From Lineus longissimus (Eukaryota; Nemertea; Pilidiophora; Heteronemertea; Lineidae): DNA of 64,000 nucleotides. The translations under genes and the position numbers were made by a program. Within the stretch, counting starts at the first letter, position 1. Each line of letters starts with the position of its first letter. The stretch is taken from NCBI RefSeq assembly GCF_910592395.1, contig NC_088326.1, forward strand, positions 11,475,001 to 11,539,000. Reading direction: 5' to 3'. Positions 22,711 to 35,520 of this stretch are shown in pieces. The notes below the pieces were generated by a model that saw nothing but the letters and a program-made list of their open reading frames with translations, searched no databases and was not told where the DNA came from.

Positions 22711-23565
22711 AATCCATGAATAATCTCACCTACTCATCACGATACAAAATTCGTTACTCTCGAGAAAACTTGTGATATTCAGAGTCAGATTTTATTGACA
22801 ATTGGTCGTATATAGTTTTTTTATTGCTACTAACTACACAAGTATAGCACTTGTAGATTATTTAGATATGCGCTTCGCCTCATTCGGCAACAAGACAGGT
22901 ACCCATCCCGCCGGGGTGCGATACGCGCGGATATCGGCTAACTGCCTCTCAAGATCTCCTCTGTGACATCAAGAAGACTCCAGAAAACTCCAGATAGAAG
23001 CAACGACTTCCTTTCTATAGTACATGTAAGATACAACACTGTCTACAAGTAACATCACAACCACGTCTTTAGCGCAGCTTCATGGCATGAGGCTTGCCAG
23101 GCTATGTACGTGTGCACTGAACATGTAATAAACTGCGCGCTTATTTCGTGGTTGAAACTCTGGTGAATCATCAATCTTACTTGCAATCCTGTTGCAGAGT
23201 TAGCAGTGCGTGTGACAGTTTTCTGTAGCCGATGATATAATTTCAGTGAATTTGTGTTTTTCAGCAGGAAAGTCACAGTTTTCTGATGATGAAATATGAA
23301 AGCCGAAGGAAACTCTCACACATTTCCTGAAACTGGCTGACAGAACCATGAAATAGAATAGCATTGGCCTCAAACTTGAGTGTGGCTATTCACCCCATCT
23401 TTATATTTGTATCCAGAGACAAATGGCCAATTCCACCATAGATACACCCTCGATGACAACACCAATTAACTCCGACTCCAATCCTTGGTAATCCCGGGCC
23501 GACTCGAATGAGTCCCGGGGCAATAGTATCCTTGTATATAAATGAATCGGGTTTTTATTCCTCTT
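22711..23565. other. Non-coding region
   Basis: No exon or structured repeat recognised. A GTAAGA site on the minus strand at about 23171 follows an open frame but has no other support. Confidence 0.35.
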
Positions 23566-23640
23566 GCTGTTGGCTAGTGGTGCGCTGGTGAGAAACCCGA
23601 CATGTGTGGTACTGGATTCGATGCCGTGCTGAAGGCAATT
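23566..23640 (+). mobile_element. tRNA-like (SINE-type) fragment
   Basis: TGGCTAGTGGTG resembles a pol III A box and GGATTCGATGCC a B box, about 33 bases apart as in tRNA-derived SINE heads. No poly(A) tail or target duplication was located. Confidence 0.3.
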
Positions 23641-23664
23641 ACCCCGTTAAATAATCTTCACAAG

Positions 23665-23765
23665 TTTCAGGTACTGTAAACTTGTGAATTTTCGCGGGTG
23701 TTCATTTTCGTGAATTTCGCGACAAATTTTTTTTCGCGAATCGAAAATATGTAGAGGCGCTAAAA
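23665..23765 (+). repeat. TTTTCGCG-type dispersed repeat
   Basis: TACTGTAAACTTGTGAATTT followed by repeated TTTCGCG words; same family as 19780-19840 and 37070-37150. Confidence 0.6.
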
Positions 23766-24529
23766 TTTATCTATCTCACGGATTTTCGCTCGTTTCGGGG
23801 AGCATCGGCGTCATTGTCGTGTTTTCTTATATCTTATATGAACAAAATTTTTAAAACATCAAAAACTTTCAGAAGTGTAGTATACGCTGATGCATCAAGA
23901 GAAGAAGAAACATGTTGAAGTGAAAACAAGTCGCCCACTCTTTTTGATCTGTCATGATATTAAATTTCAAATTCTGAACGCGTAAATCAGAATGCCTTAA
24001 CCAACCACAAAATAATACGCGATTCATATTATGCAAATCACGCCTGGCGCAAAACTGCATGGTTTCTGTACATTCTTGACATATAAGAATAATTAGTCCT
24101 GATTCTTCCACCCGGGTATAAAAAGGCTTCTTTCTTATCCAGCGCATCTGTTATCTGTCGGATACGAATCTACGGCTTTAGAATGACAGCCTAATCCCCG
24201 TGACCTTGACCCTGTGCTGATATATACTAAAATGGCGGCGTAATGGTTTATTGTGCGGCGTCATTGCTTGTGGCATGCGCGACACTATAGCCACTGTAAT
24301 AAACATTTGTCAGAGGTCGTGATGCGCATTTTAATTTCGGATTAGGTTGATGAAATTGTGGACGAGGAAACAGACTTGTTAAAAGAAGAAGCCGTAGCGT
24401 CCATGAAGTTGATTAGGTCGGTAATAAGCAAAACCACTGGCAGAAACCGCAACTCTGCGCTTTTGGGTTGACTCAAGGTCGGCCCTCAATTATTGATGAC
24501 TCCTGACTAGGTGCATGACAGGGTTTTTG

Positions 24530-24680
24530 ACCACTGCATCCATCCTCCTGCGCATGACCGGAACTTTATTGTATCTGAGGTCATTCTGCCGCTGCTTGTA
24601 TTGACCGCCGATGCTTCCGAATGGCTTGAACTAGGCCATTCCATCATGGTAAGACTTTCGGGGCCTCAAGTCATGCAAAG
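24530..24680 (-). repeat. CAAGCAGGGAC-family dispersed repeat, inverted copy
   Basis: GCGCATGACCGGAACTTTAT and GCTTCCGAATGGCTTGAA align with 35375-35520; the reverse complement aligns with 21290-21390. Confidence 0.6.
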
Positions 24681-25129
24681 GTTTGTGACATAGTTGAAAT
24701 TATATATCGAAACAAGTTGGTTGCAAAAGCTTCATTTCAAACGATATAGGTTTTTTGTCCCCAAAGCAAGTACGAATCTGTCGGCCGCGGCTATGTTCAG
24801 TACAATTACACTGCGCGATCGCAATGTATATTACAGTAGGCCTAACTTTCTAACATGGAAGCTAATAGTGGCAGAGAGAATATGCCTGAATACTATTTAT
24901 GCTTTGGAGAATGCGCTACATCAGCGTCAAGGACATTGACCTGCGTGTACGAAGTATATTAGGGCAATTGCATATCGCATCTTAATCAAAATCATTTCGG
25001 CCTCAGTTGGCGTTTTACTTAGATTGATTGTTCGGCGCAGCTTGAGTGAGAAGTGTTCTATCCCCGGCAGTATTGGTGGCTGATAGTAACTATATCTATG
25101 ACAAGCAATATCGTAACTCCAGGGGCCCG

Positions 25130-25320
25130 ATAAACTTCACTAGAACGGAATGTACCAGAAATTTGCAAGCCATGTCTAAAACAGCCTCGCAAACACTATA
25201 ACAAGTCATTATTAGATATCAGCTGATGTACGTGTGGTGGCACATTGTGGTAAGTATGCACATTATCCCCCAGGTCACCAGATCACACGCCTATACTGTC
25301 CCTTTAAAAGTCAACTGACC
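25130..25320 (+). repeat. Dispersed repeat related to 59575-59830
   Basis: Shared ordered words: CATGTCTAAAACAGCCTC/CATGTCCAAAACTGCCTC, TATAACAAGT, GCACATTGTGGTAAG/GCGCATTGTGGTAAG, ATTATCCCCCAGG/ATTATCCTCCTGG and a final ACTGTCCCT/ACCGTCCCT. Confidence 0.65.
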
Positions 25321-25672
25321 TCATAAAAATGGATTTTGAGTATAAACTCACTAGCTGCAGTCATTACTTCATTATTTCATCATGAAATATTTGTATCAAT
25401 AGCCAACCTTCCAATCAGTTGAAAATAAACGGTGACCTTTTTTACGTCGATCGCTGCACTCCGGATTGACATCGGGGCAATTATGGCCGCTCATTTTAAA
25501 TAATTACTCAGGATAATTTGATAAAATAGACTCAGATATGTTAGAGTGAATGAAACCAGCGAGCTACCGTATTGCCGTAGTAATACAGACGGATAAAATC
25601 AAGCATCATCAGCGAAACGTGCATGCAGTGACACTGTCTTTTACGTGGATGCGGATGTACGTACACAAACAT

Positions 25673-25790
25673 TAGGGAGTTTTCGCTAATCCCCGAAACA
25701 TCAACGTGAACGCCTACGCATTATTTGATCTTATGATAACGATGTCGAACAATGGACGTGGACGTTTCGAGGAATTTGCGAAAACTACCT
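25673..25790. mobile_element. Palindromic MITE (GGGAGTTTTCGC ends), copy 1
   Basis: Ends GGGAGTTTTCGCTAATCCCC and the inverted GAGGAATTTGCGAAAACTAC enclose a shorter internal palindrome around TGTCGAACAATGG. Same family as 60872-61000. Confidence 0.75.
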
Positions 25791-26554
25791 ATGGCCGACC
25801 GTACGTGAAACGTACGTGAAACACTATTGTCTACCTTCTCAGTAGCGTCTACGGCACCTCTGGATTCTCTATGCACAGGCACGTGAAGCTCAAAACACCC
25901 ACCCTCTGACAACACTCATCAATTGTTAGAAGGACTGGTGTTTTGATCTTCATGTGCCTGTGGCCTCTGGTGAACTTTCGTTGTTTTCTCCTCAATTATG
26001 CCTGTCAGGACTACTTAGCATCTTTCTGACGAAGATAAATGGCTCTCTGTTTAGAAATAACTGATATCTAAACAACAAAAAAGACAGGTTACTTTCAGAC
26101 GTTGCGTTCCAACTTGTTAAGGTGTTACTGATACGCCGGGCGGTTTATGAGTACGATTCCCATATCACCATTGGAAACCATGCGTTGATGCAAACAGGTG
26201 AAACATACCGACATACAGGAATATTAGTATGTACACAATCACAACGGATTTCAACGGATTACCAAGCTGCGTCTCCGACCTTTGTTTATGACCTTCACCT
26301 TATGAAGGTCATCAGTTTCAGCTACCATGTTGGATACTATACGTAGCCTCGTTTTCATGGTTGTATTGTTTGGAATACGCTGTGACCAATACCCACGTAA
26401 GTCAAATTCTGATTCAATTTCTAGATGATATCTGGTAATCACGTACATTTGTATACGTGTACAGGTTGTCTTCTTGTCTTCAGATAAGGCATCTACGCTG
26501 ATTTCAAGTGTACACATCATGTGGTTCCATCCTCAAATATCTGAGTTTGTCATC

Positions 26555-26710
26555 CATCGAATTCACCGGGTGGTTGCTATGTAGGTGACCTCGTAGAACA
26601 ACGTGTGCTTCGCCGTGACCATCTCTATGTACATCCGGGCATTGAATTTCTACAAGGCTCCGTTGAAATCCAAGATGGCGCCCGGTTTGCATTAGATTCA
26701 GAGAGCACCA
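26555..26710. repeat. Dispersed repeat, copy related to 22540-22710
   Basis: See GTACATCCGGGCATTGA and CAAGATGGCGCCCGG, in the same order and spacing as the 22.6-kb copy. Confidence 0.5.
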
Positions 26711-27135
26711 ATTTAGGCGATCATAGAGTAAGTGCGCTGTTGGTCTCCGGTTTCCTCAGTTAAACATGCTTGCCGATGGTCTATCAGTAGCTACTGTTTA
26801 TATCAAAGCTCTCGATAAATGAGGTAAAAAACAACACTACATATTATTCAGCACAAGAGAGTATTACCATATCTGATAGCGCATCAAATTTTGAATCCAT
26901 TTCAATTTACTCAAATGCTAAGCTAATTTTCGTAATGTTTATGCAAACATCGGCTAACTCCTGATGGGAATTAAAATGACAGCAGTGCACACATATCCCT
27001 GAAATTACATTACTTGGTACAAATTTCCAGTCATGTTTATTTGATTGTTCCGTTGGGAATAAAATCTATATCGTGCACGGTAGGCAGAATGTTTCGTATG
27101 TTAGCTTACATGTTTACGTCATATAGTTAACCAGT

Positions 27136-27309
27136 CAAAACGTCCCCGTGCCTAAACGTCCCGATGCCAAACGTCCACATGTCCATATGCCAAAACGTCC
27201 CCGTGCCTAAACGTCCCGATGCCAAACGTCCACATGTCCATATGCCAAAACGTCCCCGTGCATGCCAAACGTCCACATGTCCATATGCCAAAACGTCCCC
27301 GTGCCAAAT
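27136..27309. repeat. 55-bp minisatellite, three units
   Basis: Units start at CAAAACGTCC at 27136, 27191 and 27246; the third is shortened to 43 bp by loss of a subrepeat. Each unit is itself built from AAACGTCC words. A short proline-rich plus-strand frame is a by-product. Confidence 0.9.
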
Positions 27310-27425
27310 CGCCCTCGGGTTAGAGAGGTGTCCTGATAAGAGAGGTCAAATTGAATGGAAACAACAAATTTGGGGCCAAAACTAGTGTCCTTAACAGATA
27401 GGTGTCCGCTAAGGAAGGTTCCACT
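27310..27425 (+). repeat. GAGAGGTGTCC dispersed repeat
   Basis: TTAGAGAGGTGTCCTGATAA, AGAGGTCAAATTGAATGGAA and the end CTAAGGAAGGTTCCACTG match the 12570-12740 copy closely. Confidence 0.75.
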
Positions 27426-27701
27426 GCATATACTTTCGATGGCTAAGCGTCTCTACAGAGACCCGTCTCCATGACATACCCTGGTTATTTCCGCAGGCTA
27501 CTTCAGCTAACCATTAATCAAAATCAAATAGAGTCCAATATCATATTGTGTATACAACAATACACTCTGCGCTGCTACGAAGTGTGTCGTCATTGAACGC
27601 TGCTTGCTCTTAACGATTTGATATGATATAGCAAACTCATTGTGGTTGGTACTGCTTGTAGTATGCGACTGGGGTTGCTCATGGAAACAAGGCCGGTTTA
27701 A

Positions 27702-27961
27702 AGGCCTACGCCGTCCGTCAAACATCTGAACTTGGTAACTGAGTTAGAAATTTGAAATTTGTTATTGAATTTGAATATTTCCAATTGCGTTAATACGTAC
27801 TGAAAACAACTTTCAACATTGCGGTTGTGTGGATAGATAAACAAATACAACAGATACCAAGTTACAGCAAATTTGCATGCATGATAACTGCACTATATGG
27901 CATTGTGTATAACTGCATTTCTATTTTCCTGAGCCACTAATAAATACGAACGATGTACCGC
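27702..27961 (-). mobile_element. TTAA-flanked MITE, copy 3 (inverted)
   Basis: TTAA at 27698-27701 precedes the terminal AGGCCTACGCCGTCCGT. Internal words are the reverse complements of the 28.9-kb copy (GCATGCATGATAACTGCACT, ATTGTGTATAACTGCA). The far TTAA is lost or mutated. Confidence 0.8.
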
Positions 27962-28868
27962 CTGTAACACCACAGATACATGTACTTCGAGGTGAATTTC
28001 AGACAACAATTCAAAGTTTTGGGGGAAATGTTTTATCTACAATATTTTCCATGCTGTTGCTTATAAACGTGCAACTGGCGAAATTAAAGTCACACGCATG
28101 TACATGTACATGCATATACTAGTATATAGTGAACGCAGTGTAATCGCACTTGACTTATTTCATACAAAGCTATAAGCAAAAGCAAGGGCTGTTGGTATAA
28201 TCAAGCTCTGCAATTTGATTAAAGAATATGATTAAGTGTTCGGTAGGATCAATAAAATGACACTTAGTATCGCGTCTCAAGTGATTGCCATGTAATGCAG
28301 TCATGGCCATGAACGACGCTGATGGCGTTGTCCATCATCAAGGCTATTTAAGGGACGAGTTGGGCATAATGTACGTCTATGTCGGTTTTTCATAAAAAAT
28401 TCCACGTCCAAGTTATCCCTTTAAATTCTGTAATACTTTTACTGGAAAAGCAATTCGCATTTATCAGTCTTAGCTTCATCGTCTCAAGCATTAGAAAGTA
28501 GGCGTCCCTGTTCATTACATCCTGAGAAAATCAGGAGTTTATGTCGCGTGCAATGCCGGATAATCGAACATTCACCCCTGATTTCCTGAGGATGTGCTCA
28601 ACATTATGGGAGCAAGTTGGAAAATCCCATCTTGTAATCTGGTTAGAATAAGGGATTTTCACCTAATTCTCTCGTGGTCATATGTACATGTATCTTTCAA
28701 AATATGTTGAGGGGATAATGGAGCCAGCCCGCAGACTAACCTACAGGGCTATTCGCTCAAACAAATTAGCATATTAGATATTTTATTGGAAATCGTTGAG
28801 AAAACGAGAGGATGTCGTGACTGACCGGTTCTACTCGGCGTTTCGAAAGAACTTCAGAGATGTGTTAA

Positions 28869-29105
28869 AGGAGTACGCCTTTTAGTTATTACTGGTGGTC
28901 CAGGAAAATAGAGATGCAGTTACTACTCAATGCCGTAACGCAGTTATTATGCATGCAAATTAGCTGAAACTCGGGATTGATAGTATTTGTATATTTGTCA
29001 ACACAACTGCAATGTTGAAAATTATGTATGTAGTCCGTATTAACGCAATCGGAAATATTCAATTTCAATTACAAATTTCAAATTATCAACGAACGGTGTT
29101 TGCCT
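28869..29105 (+). mobile_element. TTAA-flanked MITE, copy 4
   Basis: Intact 237-bp copy bracketed by TTAA at 28865-28868 and 29106-29109. Starts AGGAGTACGCC and ends GAACGGTGTTTGCCT, the inverted terminal repeat. Confidence 0.85.
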
Positions 29106-30544
29106 TTAATTGTTAATCAAACACGTTGGAATTCGTCTGTGGAGTTGTTCTCACCTCTCTACGAGGTTTCATGTATACAACACCTGCGTGAGCTTCTCTG
29201 GTATCCGTATTGTCTTTGCAGGTACGGTTTCTTTCTATAGTTCAGGGCGCCCTAACAAGAATGGCTAATTTAAGTTAATTTGGAATGATATGCGCCCTGA
29301 CCTGTTTTTCTTGCCGTCACTACTGCTCAGCTGATGATTAGGTTTCCACTGAAAATGCTGCCCAACATATAATGTATGGAGGGGACATGACGCGATATTG
29401 AATGAATTTTACAACGCATGCGATATTTGCTTTTTTATTGCACACTGCATGTGAAATTTATGCGAAATCGCGTTCAATGGAGCAAAGTCATCGTTCTAAT
29501 ATGCAAAGTTTGGCTGATTTACCGTCGATTCGTGACAATCTTTTTCGATATATACTTCACGTGTTAGCTTTAGCCAATCAAAAAGTGTCGTACGGCGGCG
29601 ACAGCTCAACCCCTGTCAGTGCTGAAGCTTTCGATTGGTCAATCGTAGGAAATTGCATCCAGCGCCATCTTTGACGACGTGTCCGAATCGGCCAAAACAT
29701 GCCAGCGGTAGTAAGAAGAAAGTCAGTGAAATAGAGGCAAATATATCTATAGAATATATGAAAAAACGCGGGGGAAAGCGTTACGGTAGCCACCATCGCA
29801 GTTTTGGTTTACGCCGGCAGCTGCTTGTCGGCCTCCAGTTCCTTTCCCGCGGATCCACCGTCCTCAATACCGTGTTCTGTAAAGGACACGACAAATGAAA
29901 GGGAATGGGAACAGGAGAGACCGAGAAAGTTAATTTGTAGACATTGCCACAGCCTTTGAGCAACTTCCAACCATTAACTTCTGTTTGTACTCCGACTTGT
30001 TTACAGTCTAACTTTCTTTCATGTATAGCTTTGTCTGTTTGTTTGAAGTTTGATTCGCGATCTTTCTCCAGGGAAGAATGCTTTTGCTGCATGGCGGGTA
30101 GCTTTGTGTAGAGTATGGTAGAATTGCGAAGAAAAAGCCTCAGCCTTGGTATCATGATAATGGAGATTGAAAATCCACATCTTCGTATTTCAATAACAAA
30201 CATACCAATATCAATGCATGCTGTGCATTAAACCTCAAGTCATGTGGCAGGATCTCTGCGTGGAGATTGGCAAACGAAATAACCTCATTCTAAATTCAAA
30301 ACATCCTTGTAACAATCCCAAGGCGCCAGGCAAGAACATGCAATCCTTGACGAATGAAAAAAAACTGATAATAATTCAATTTCTCCCAAACTTAAATCGA
30401 TACAATCTCATCACAACTTCGTGCTCAGAACAATGGAAGCCAATCTTCGCTCTCAATAGTCACGAAGAATTCCCCATTTTCCCCGCATCCGAGATCTCGT
30501 TGAACGAATTCTCTAAATTAACTGCGACTCGTCTTGAATTCTGA
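29106..30544. other. Non-coding region with unassigned open frames
   Basis: Open frames at 29781-30203 (-, 140 codons) and 30218-30544 (+, 108 codons) are long for the local AT content but show no domain, splice context or start context. I leave them uncalled. Confidence 0.35.
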
Positions 30545-31060
30545 ATTAGTTTTGTAGACCGTCTTGTCGGATTCTTACAAATACGAGATTTCCGCAAATT
30601 TGCATTCGATTTGTCAGAGTTCGAAGCTTGTATGCAGCAACGAATGGCTTTATGCTTATTTGATTTGGCGTATCGACCTCTATGAAAGCTGTTTCCTCGG
30701 GGTTGGGGTTATCAAGATTTGCCCTGATGACCCTTTGATAAGACAATAGACAGTGAACATTGGGAATTTAGACCTAGGTACGAGAGGGCTTTTTAAAAGG
30801 ACTGTATAGGCACCAGCTGGGTTGGCAAGATCAAGAGGTCGCCAGTAGGCGTCTCTCCTATCGCCAATTACGTTCAAACTTGACGCTTGTACGAGCAATA
30901 TATTAAGTGCGGAATCAAACATGACCCAGTGTCCTCTCTGTATATACCACTCACCCAAAGATGGCTATTCTCCTGCCTATAGTTCCGCTTTAAAGGCTCT
31001 GGGCCGTGAATTGGGCTAGGCATAACATCTTTTAACTGATAGGTATGCGGCCAAAAACAC
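30545..31060. repeat. Dispersed repeat family (GTTATCAAGATTTGCCCTGA), long copy
   Basis: GTTATCAAGATTTGCCCTGA, CCCTTTGATAAGACAATAGA and AATTTAGACCTAGGT recur at 41085-41220 and 45690-45850. The part from 30785 to 30900 is shared with 14570-14685 and 45595-45665, so this is probably a composite element of about 0.5 kb. Confidence 0.7.
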
Positions 31061-32088
31061 GTAATGACCCCTTTCATGCCGCAAAATAAAAAAATATTCG
31101 TTTTTTAACTGATACATAACATCTCGCAGATCTTTACCTCTGGTGCACCCCAAGCTTATTTTCAAGATAAATTCTGATTGCGTGCCTCCAGCAACTTGAC
31201 ACCGCTTGAAATGAAATTTAACTATAACCCATCGAATCCATCATTCGGCAGGCTCTCTGCCTCGCTTCACTGCTTTTTAATTCCAACCTGACAATGGCTA
31301 TTATTTATGCCCCGTTTTATGACGTGGTGAATAATACGAAAGAAACACAAACAAATGAACAGCAAAAAACACATCAATTATTTAAGGCATCATATTATGT
31401 TTGGTTTACAATGCCAATTAAACTGGAGTTATATCGTAGAATTTGTGCAATAGAGATAGTCATACTGCCATCCGAGTACATGCATACATGGACCACTTAA
31501 ATCTGACGTGTCGAATATACATTTACTTCCCCGAGTAAGGCCGAAGCCGACCACTCGGGAATGTTCGTGACATGCATTTGGATCTTCTTCTGAAAATGGC
31601 CATTATCCTTGCCCACAACCGAGGCATTTCACCGCTGGCACCGTAAGGAACAAGGGTTCTGTATACAATCGAAACTGCTGTTTATTTTGTAGACATGAAT
31701 TAAGATTGTTTATATTCCGTAATTATCATCGAATTAGCCATTTTATTACGCTCAAATGATATACTAGTATCAGGTTCAACAGAACGCGCAGGTGTGCAAG
31801 TGTTAGGGTAAAATATCGCAGTCCTGTCGAACAGCCAACCTCGACAATAAACCTCGTCGGCAGACTGCGTTTGAGTCTATCCAAAAACACTTGCGAGCTT
31901 CTCAGTCCACCTCGTCCCATCGTCCCCTATTCTTGCTCGCTCTCCATCAGTGGAGGTAGAAATGGAGTCTGACGAGGTTGGTGCTCTAAGCGATGTCAAT
32001 AGTGCGACAAGTGGTTTAATGGTGCTTATGGGGTGAACGATTTCTAGCCGCTAATCAACATTTGAGAGTTTCTCCTTGGTAACCCCAG
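31061..32088. other. Non-coding region; short ATG frame at 31961
   Basis: A 24-codon frame starting at 31961 in good ATG context (GAAATGG) reads MESDEVGALSDVNSATSGLM before TGA at 32034. It could be a 5' exon, but no donor gives a frame joining the segment at 32089. Confidence 0.3.
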
Positions 32089-32376
32089 GGTTCCATGCAC
32101 TCCCAAAGCCAAGATGCTGGTAGACCCAACATTATTCTCCGCCGGCAGGCGTATTCAAGTTGTGTAGCCCGTAGTGAGAGGTTGTGCCGTCCGGCGCTAA
32201 GATCTCGTGGGTCTTACGAGGCAACCGAACGTATTTCAGTTACAAAGCGAAGTCAGAGTGCGAGTTGTAATGGTGCACGACCTACTGCTTACGTGAGTCT
32301 GGTGGAAAGAACATACAGGCCTGGGGAAACCGCGGGCAAAAGCAACAAATTGGTCCGCAGGTGTCGTATCCCGTGA
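32089..32376 (+). CDS. Candidate terminal exon, basic Ser/Arg-rich protein
   Basis: A pyrimidine-containing acceptor (TTTCTCCTTGGTAACCCCAG) opens a 95-codon frame ending in TGA at 32374-32376. It contains GRPNIILRRQAYSSC, ERISVTKRSQSASC and AYVSLVERTYRPGETAG, with many Arg and Ser. Base composition is more balanced than in the flanks. No family is recognised and no upstream exon is secure. Confidence 0.3.
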   Translation, partial: GSMHSQSQDAGRPNIILRRQAYSSCVARSERLCRPALRSRGSYEATERISVTKRSQSASCNGARPTAYVSLVERTYRPGETAGKSNKLVRRCRIP

Positions 32377-33245
32377 TGCACTTTTTTATAACTGAGCGAC
32401 TTATTTGAACTTCCTGTTAGGAAAAAGCATTTTATAAAGCTATTTCACTGAAACATACAGGCTATTTTTATTCTCACCGAATCGACTTTGCTACACGACG
32501 AGGAGTATTTCCCTCGCTAGGTAAAGATTTCAAGGCATTTGAAGGCAAAGTCAGTAAGGTGAAGTCGGCGGACCTTAGCACGAAAATTGGAAGTCTCACT
32601 GATCACGTGAGACACGGAGAGAAGGGAACTTTGTCGTGTCTGGGTTTATTATCTCCCTGAAGACATTGATACACCAATGCTAAAGAGTTCCCGCCCTCTA
32701 AAAAATCTTTCGACTCCGGCTACGTATAATGGGCTAATGAGTTTGTTATTTATTAGGCTAATGTGCGTTGGTGTGTGTGTGACTCATGTTCAAACTGATA
32801 ATTGCAAGGTAGGGCTCGTTGGCGCATCGTCTGTGAGGTGATTACACGTATTATCGGACTATCATCTTACCATTACAGAACAATCATCCGCCATCAGTGT
32901 CACAGCAACATTTCGGATAGTTGTGGATACTTTGGTTTCACTTTGTGACACTGTTTATTATATATGGCAACAACAATGCATCACGCAGTTCTGTGCTCAG
33001 ATTGGACTGTTTCTACTGTATGTGTTTTGTCCAAGTTGATATGAGACAAAATTTGTTAATCATCGCGAATGGTTCGAATTCAGATCGTACCCATGTTTGC
33101 ATATACAATGTAAGTGGTCAGTGCTATGCATCAGGTGTGTGTACAGTCACTGGGACGAGGTCAGATGGCAGACGACACGGATGGACGTTGTTTACGATAA
33201 TGGGTACCTGATTGGTGGGAAACGATGCGTTGATTGAGATGTATC

Positions 33246-33340
33246 TTTTTGGGTCATGTGACGTAGCGGTCAGGAGGTCACTGGTTCGATCCCAACAGCC
33301 GGCGTGAGACGCTAGGCAGTCTAACTTGTCTTATTCCAAC
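33246..33340 (+). mobile_element. tRNA-like (SINE-type) fragment
   Basis: GGTTCGATCCC at 33283-33293 is a near-perfect pol III B box, and GACGTAGCGGTCAGGAGG just upstream resembles an A-box arm with tRNA-like spacing. A cloverleaf does not close well, so a tRNA-derived SINE head is more likely than a functional tRNA. Confidence 0.4.
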
Positions 33341-33796
33341 CAGTTGTAAAATGGGTACCGCCAGAAATACTTTGCTTGCAGCGCTGGTTCTGAGTTTAAC
33401 TGATTGTTTAGAACAGAATAAACTCGGATGATATATACCCTTTCCGTTGTTCACTCCGGGCTATAAGCCCCAACTTTGACGTTAACAAGACCGGAATACT
33501 TTGATATCACTCTAAGCTACAGCATCATGTCGTGTTGCCCTCCGTCAATTCCGCTGACACAAATCAACCATGATGGACCACTTTCTCCAGCAAGAATCAA
33601 TAACCGATTGCGGACGAGATCAATTCGCTGTCACAAAACTGTACAGCATCTCGTCCCGCCATTGACCCACACCGGAGACGCGTCAATAACCAATGATTGA
33701 GCCACTCAAAAACATCATCTTCACAATATGGTAGTACTAAAATAATTAAACGATATTGATCATTATTCATATGGAGTCGATAGACAGGAACTGCGA

Positions 33797-34310
33797 ATGG
33801 TTGGCTTCCTCCTGTTGACTCCGGACGAGGCTGTCGCAGACCGAACAAGTTTCCTTAGACATGTAAGAATGGTTGTGGTTGTTATTAAAAATGGACTACA
33901 GGAAGGAGTCGTGAGCGCAAGAATCACCAAATGACTGACGTCTTCCTGTTAAATCATGAAGGGGCTACTGCAAACCGAACAAGTTTGTTTCGACTGGTTG
34001 TTGTTTTTGCTGAGGCGGAGTTTAGGAATAGAATCCATGTGGGCCGGGAACCACAACTGATTGACTTTTTCCTGTCGTATCTTGACGGGGCTACCGAAAA
34101 AGCGAACAAGTTTGCTTAGACTGGATGGGGATGTTGATGGGGAGACACGTAGGTAGAACCATGTGGGCCAGGAACCACAAATGCTTGCCCTTTCACGTCG
34201 CATCTTGACGGGGCTGCTGCGAAAAGTTTGCCTAGACTGGTTGTGCTCTTTGCTAAAGGAATCTATAGGTAGAAGTCATGTGGTGCCAGGCACAACTTAG
34301 CGACAACCAC
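33797..34310. repeat. ~128-bp tandem repeat, four degenerate units
   Basis: The words GGGGCTACTGC, CGAACAAGTTTG, GACTGGTTG and CATGTGGGCC recur in order with a spacing of about 122-133 bp. Units have diverged by indels. Confidence 0.8.
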
Positions 34311-35374
34311 AACCAGTCTTAGCAAATGTGTTCAGTTTTGCAGCACCCTAGTCGGTAAATTGGAAGCCAATATTCTTTTATGGCCAAAACCACGAAAACT
34401 GTAAGCTGCAGATCATATTCTAATCCTATAAAACATGGAGTGGAGCGAATCATTTTACATAGAGGTGTACATGCCGACCGACTCAATGAAGAACAGCATG
34501 ATACATAAATGATGAGACTAGCTACCAGCATTTGTCGATACCACAAAACCGCGAACTGGAAGTGTGGCTTGCGAAAAAATTGTATTCGGAAAATCGTCTT
34601 TTTTATAAACAGCTTGTTGTCTGGCAGTAGGGTATTGGCAAACCGACCTTGATCATTGGTGTCAGCATAGCGCTATAAAAACCCCGGTGAAACCAACTTC
34701 TGCTGAATACGTCAATTTCAAATATGTATTTTTAGAAAAATTAAGCTCTTTATTGTTGCTTAATTACCAAGCACCATGGTTGCTTTCAATGAACAGAAAC
34801 ATTATTCTCAAGGCAGACCGAAGTAGGCTACATGTGTATTCTCTCTCCCAACAGAGACCTCCATTACATCGTGTGTTAACACACAGGTGCGTTAAAATAG
34901 CGGAATCAATCAATCAGAACGATTACTCAGATCCTAATCAATTGACACATATCTTACAGAAAAAAGACATACACTAATAGCAACTATACATAACGTGTGT
35001 TCGTAGGTTGATATCAACTAATTCGGCTCTGATTGTTTTGGTATTTTCAAGCGCCTGTGATTAAGTCTTGGAACGCAGAAGTAACAACATTGAACTTTAC
35101 AACTTGTTCAAGGTTATTAAGTGACCTTGACACGAGCGATGGAAAAGTTATGTGTTTTTCCGTCATATCGAAAACATATCAATGCTCTTTTCTAAAGACC
35201 ATCGATTGTTTGAAAATACCAATACTCAATGAAGACTTCATAACAAATAGATTATATCTAACTTTATGTAAACGTATTGGTTATTTTTGCTTGAATATTG
35301 ATGCTGTTTATCTGCAGTGTCTATGAAATGGTTCGTTCTGATTTTATACGTAGATATTTTTCTCCCAAGCAGTT
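34311..35374. other. AT-rich non-coding region
   Basis: No exon or repeat array recognised; open frames near 34687-34977 and 35033-35326 lack splice and start signals. Confidence 0.35.
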
Positions 35375-35520
35375 CTCCATCCTCCACGCGCATGACAAGA
35401 ACTTTAATTGTGATGACGTAGTTTCATCCCTGCCTAAATTGGACGCCATTGCCTCCGAATGGCGGAGAATCGGCCATTTCATTTCATCATAAGGCCTTCA
35501 GAGCATGCTAAATTTTGACA
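35375..35520 (-). repeat. CAAGCAGGGAC-family dispersed repeat, inverted copy
   Basis: CGCGCATGACAAGAACTTTA, TGACGTAGTTTCATCCCTGC and CCATTGCCTCCGAATGGC match the inverted copies elsewhere. Confidence 0.65.

Noticed and set aside
29781-30544. 140-codon minus and 108-codon plus frames
   Set aside because: No recognisable domain, start context or splice sites; adjacent and on opposite strands, consistent with chance.
33246-33340. Functional tRNA gene
   Set aside because: The B box is good but acceptor and anticodon stems do not pair; a SINE fragment fits better.
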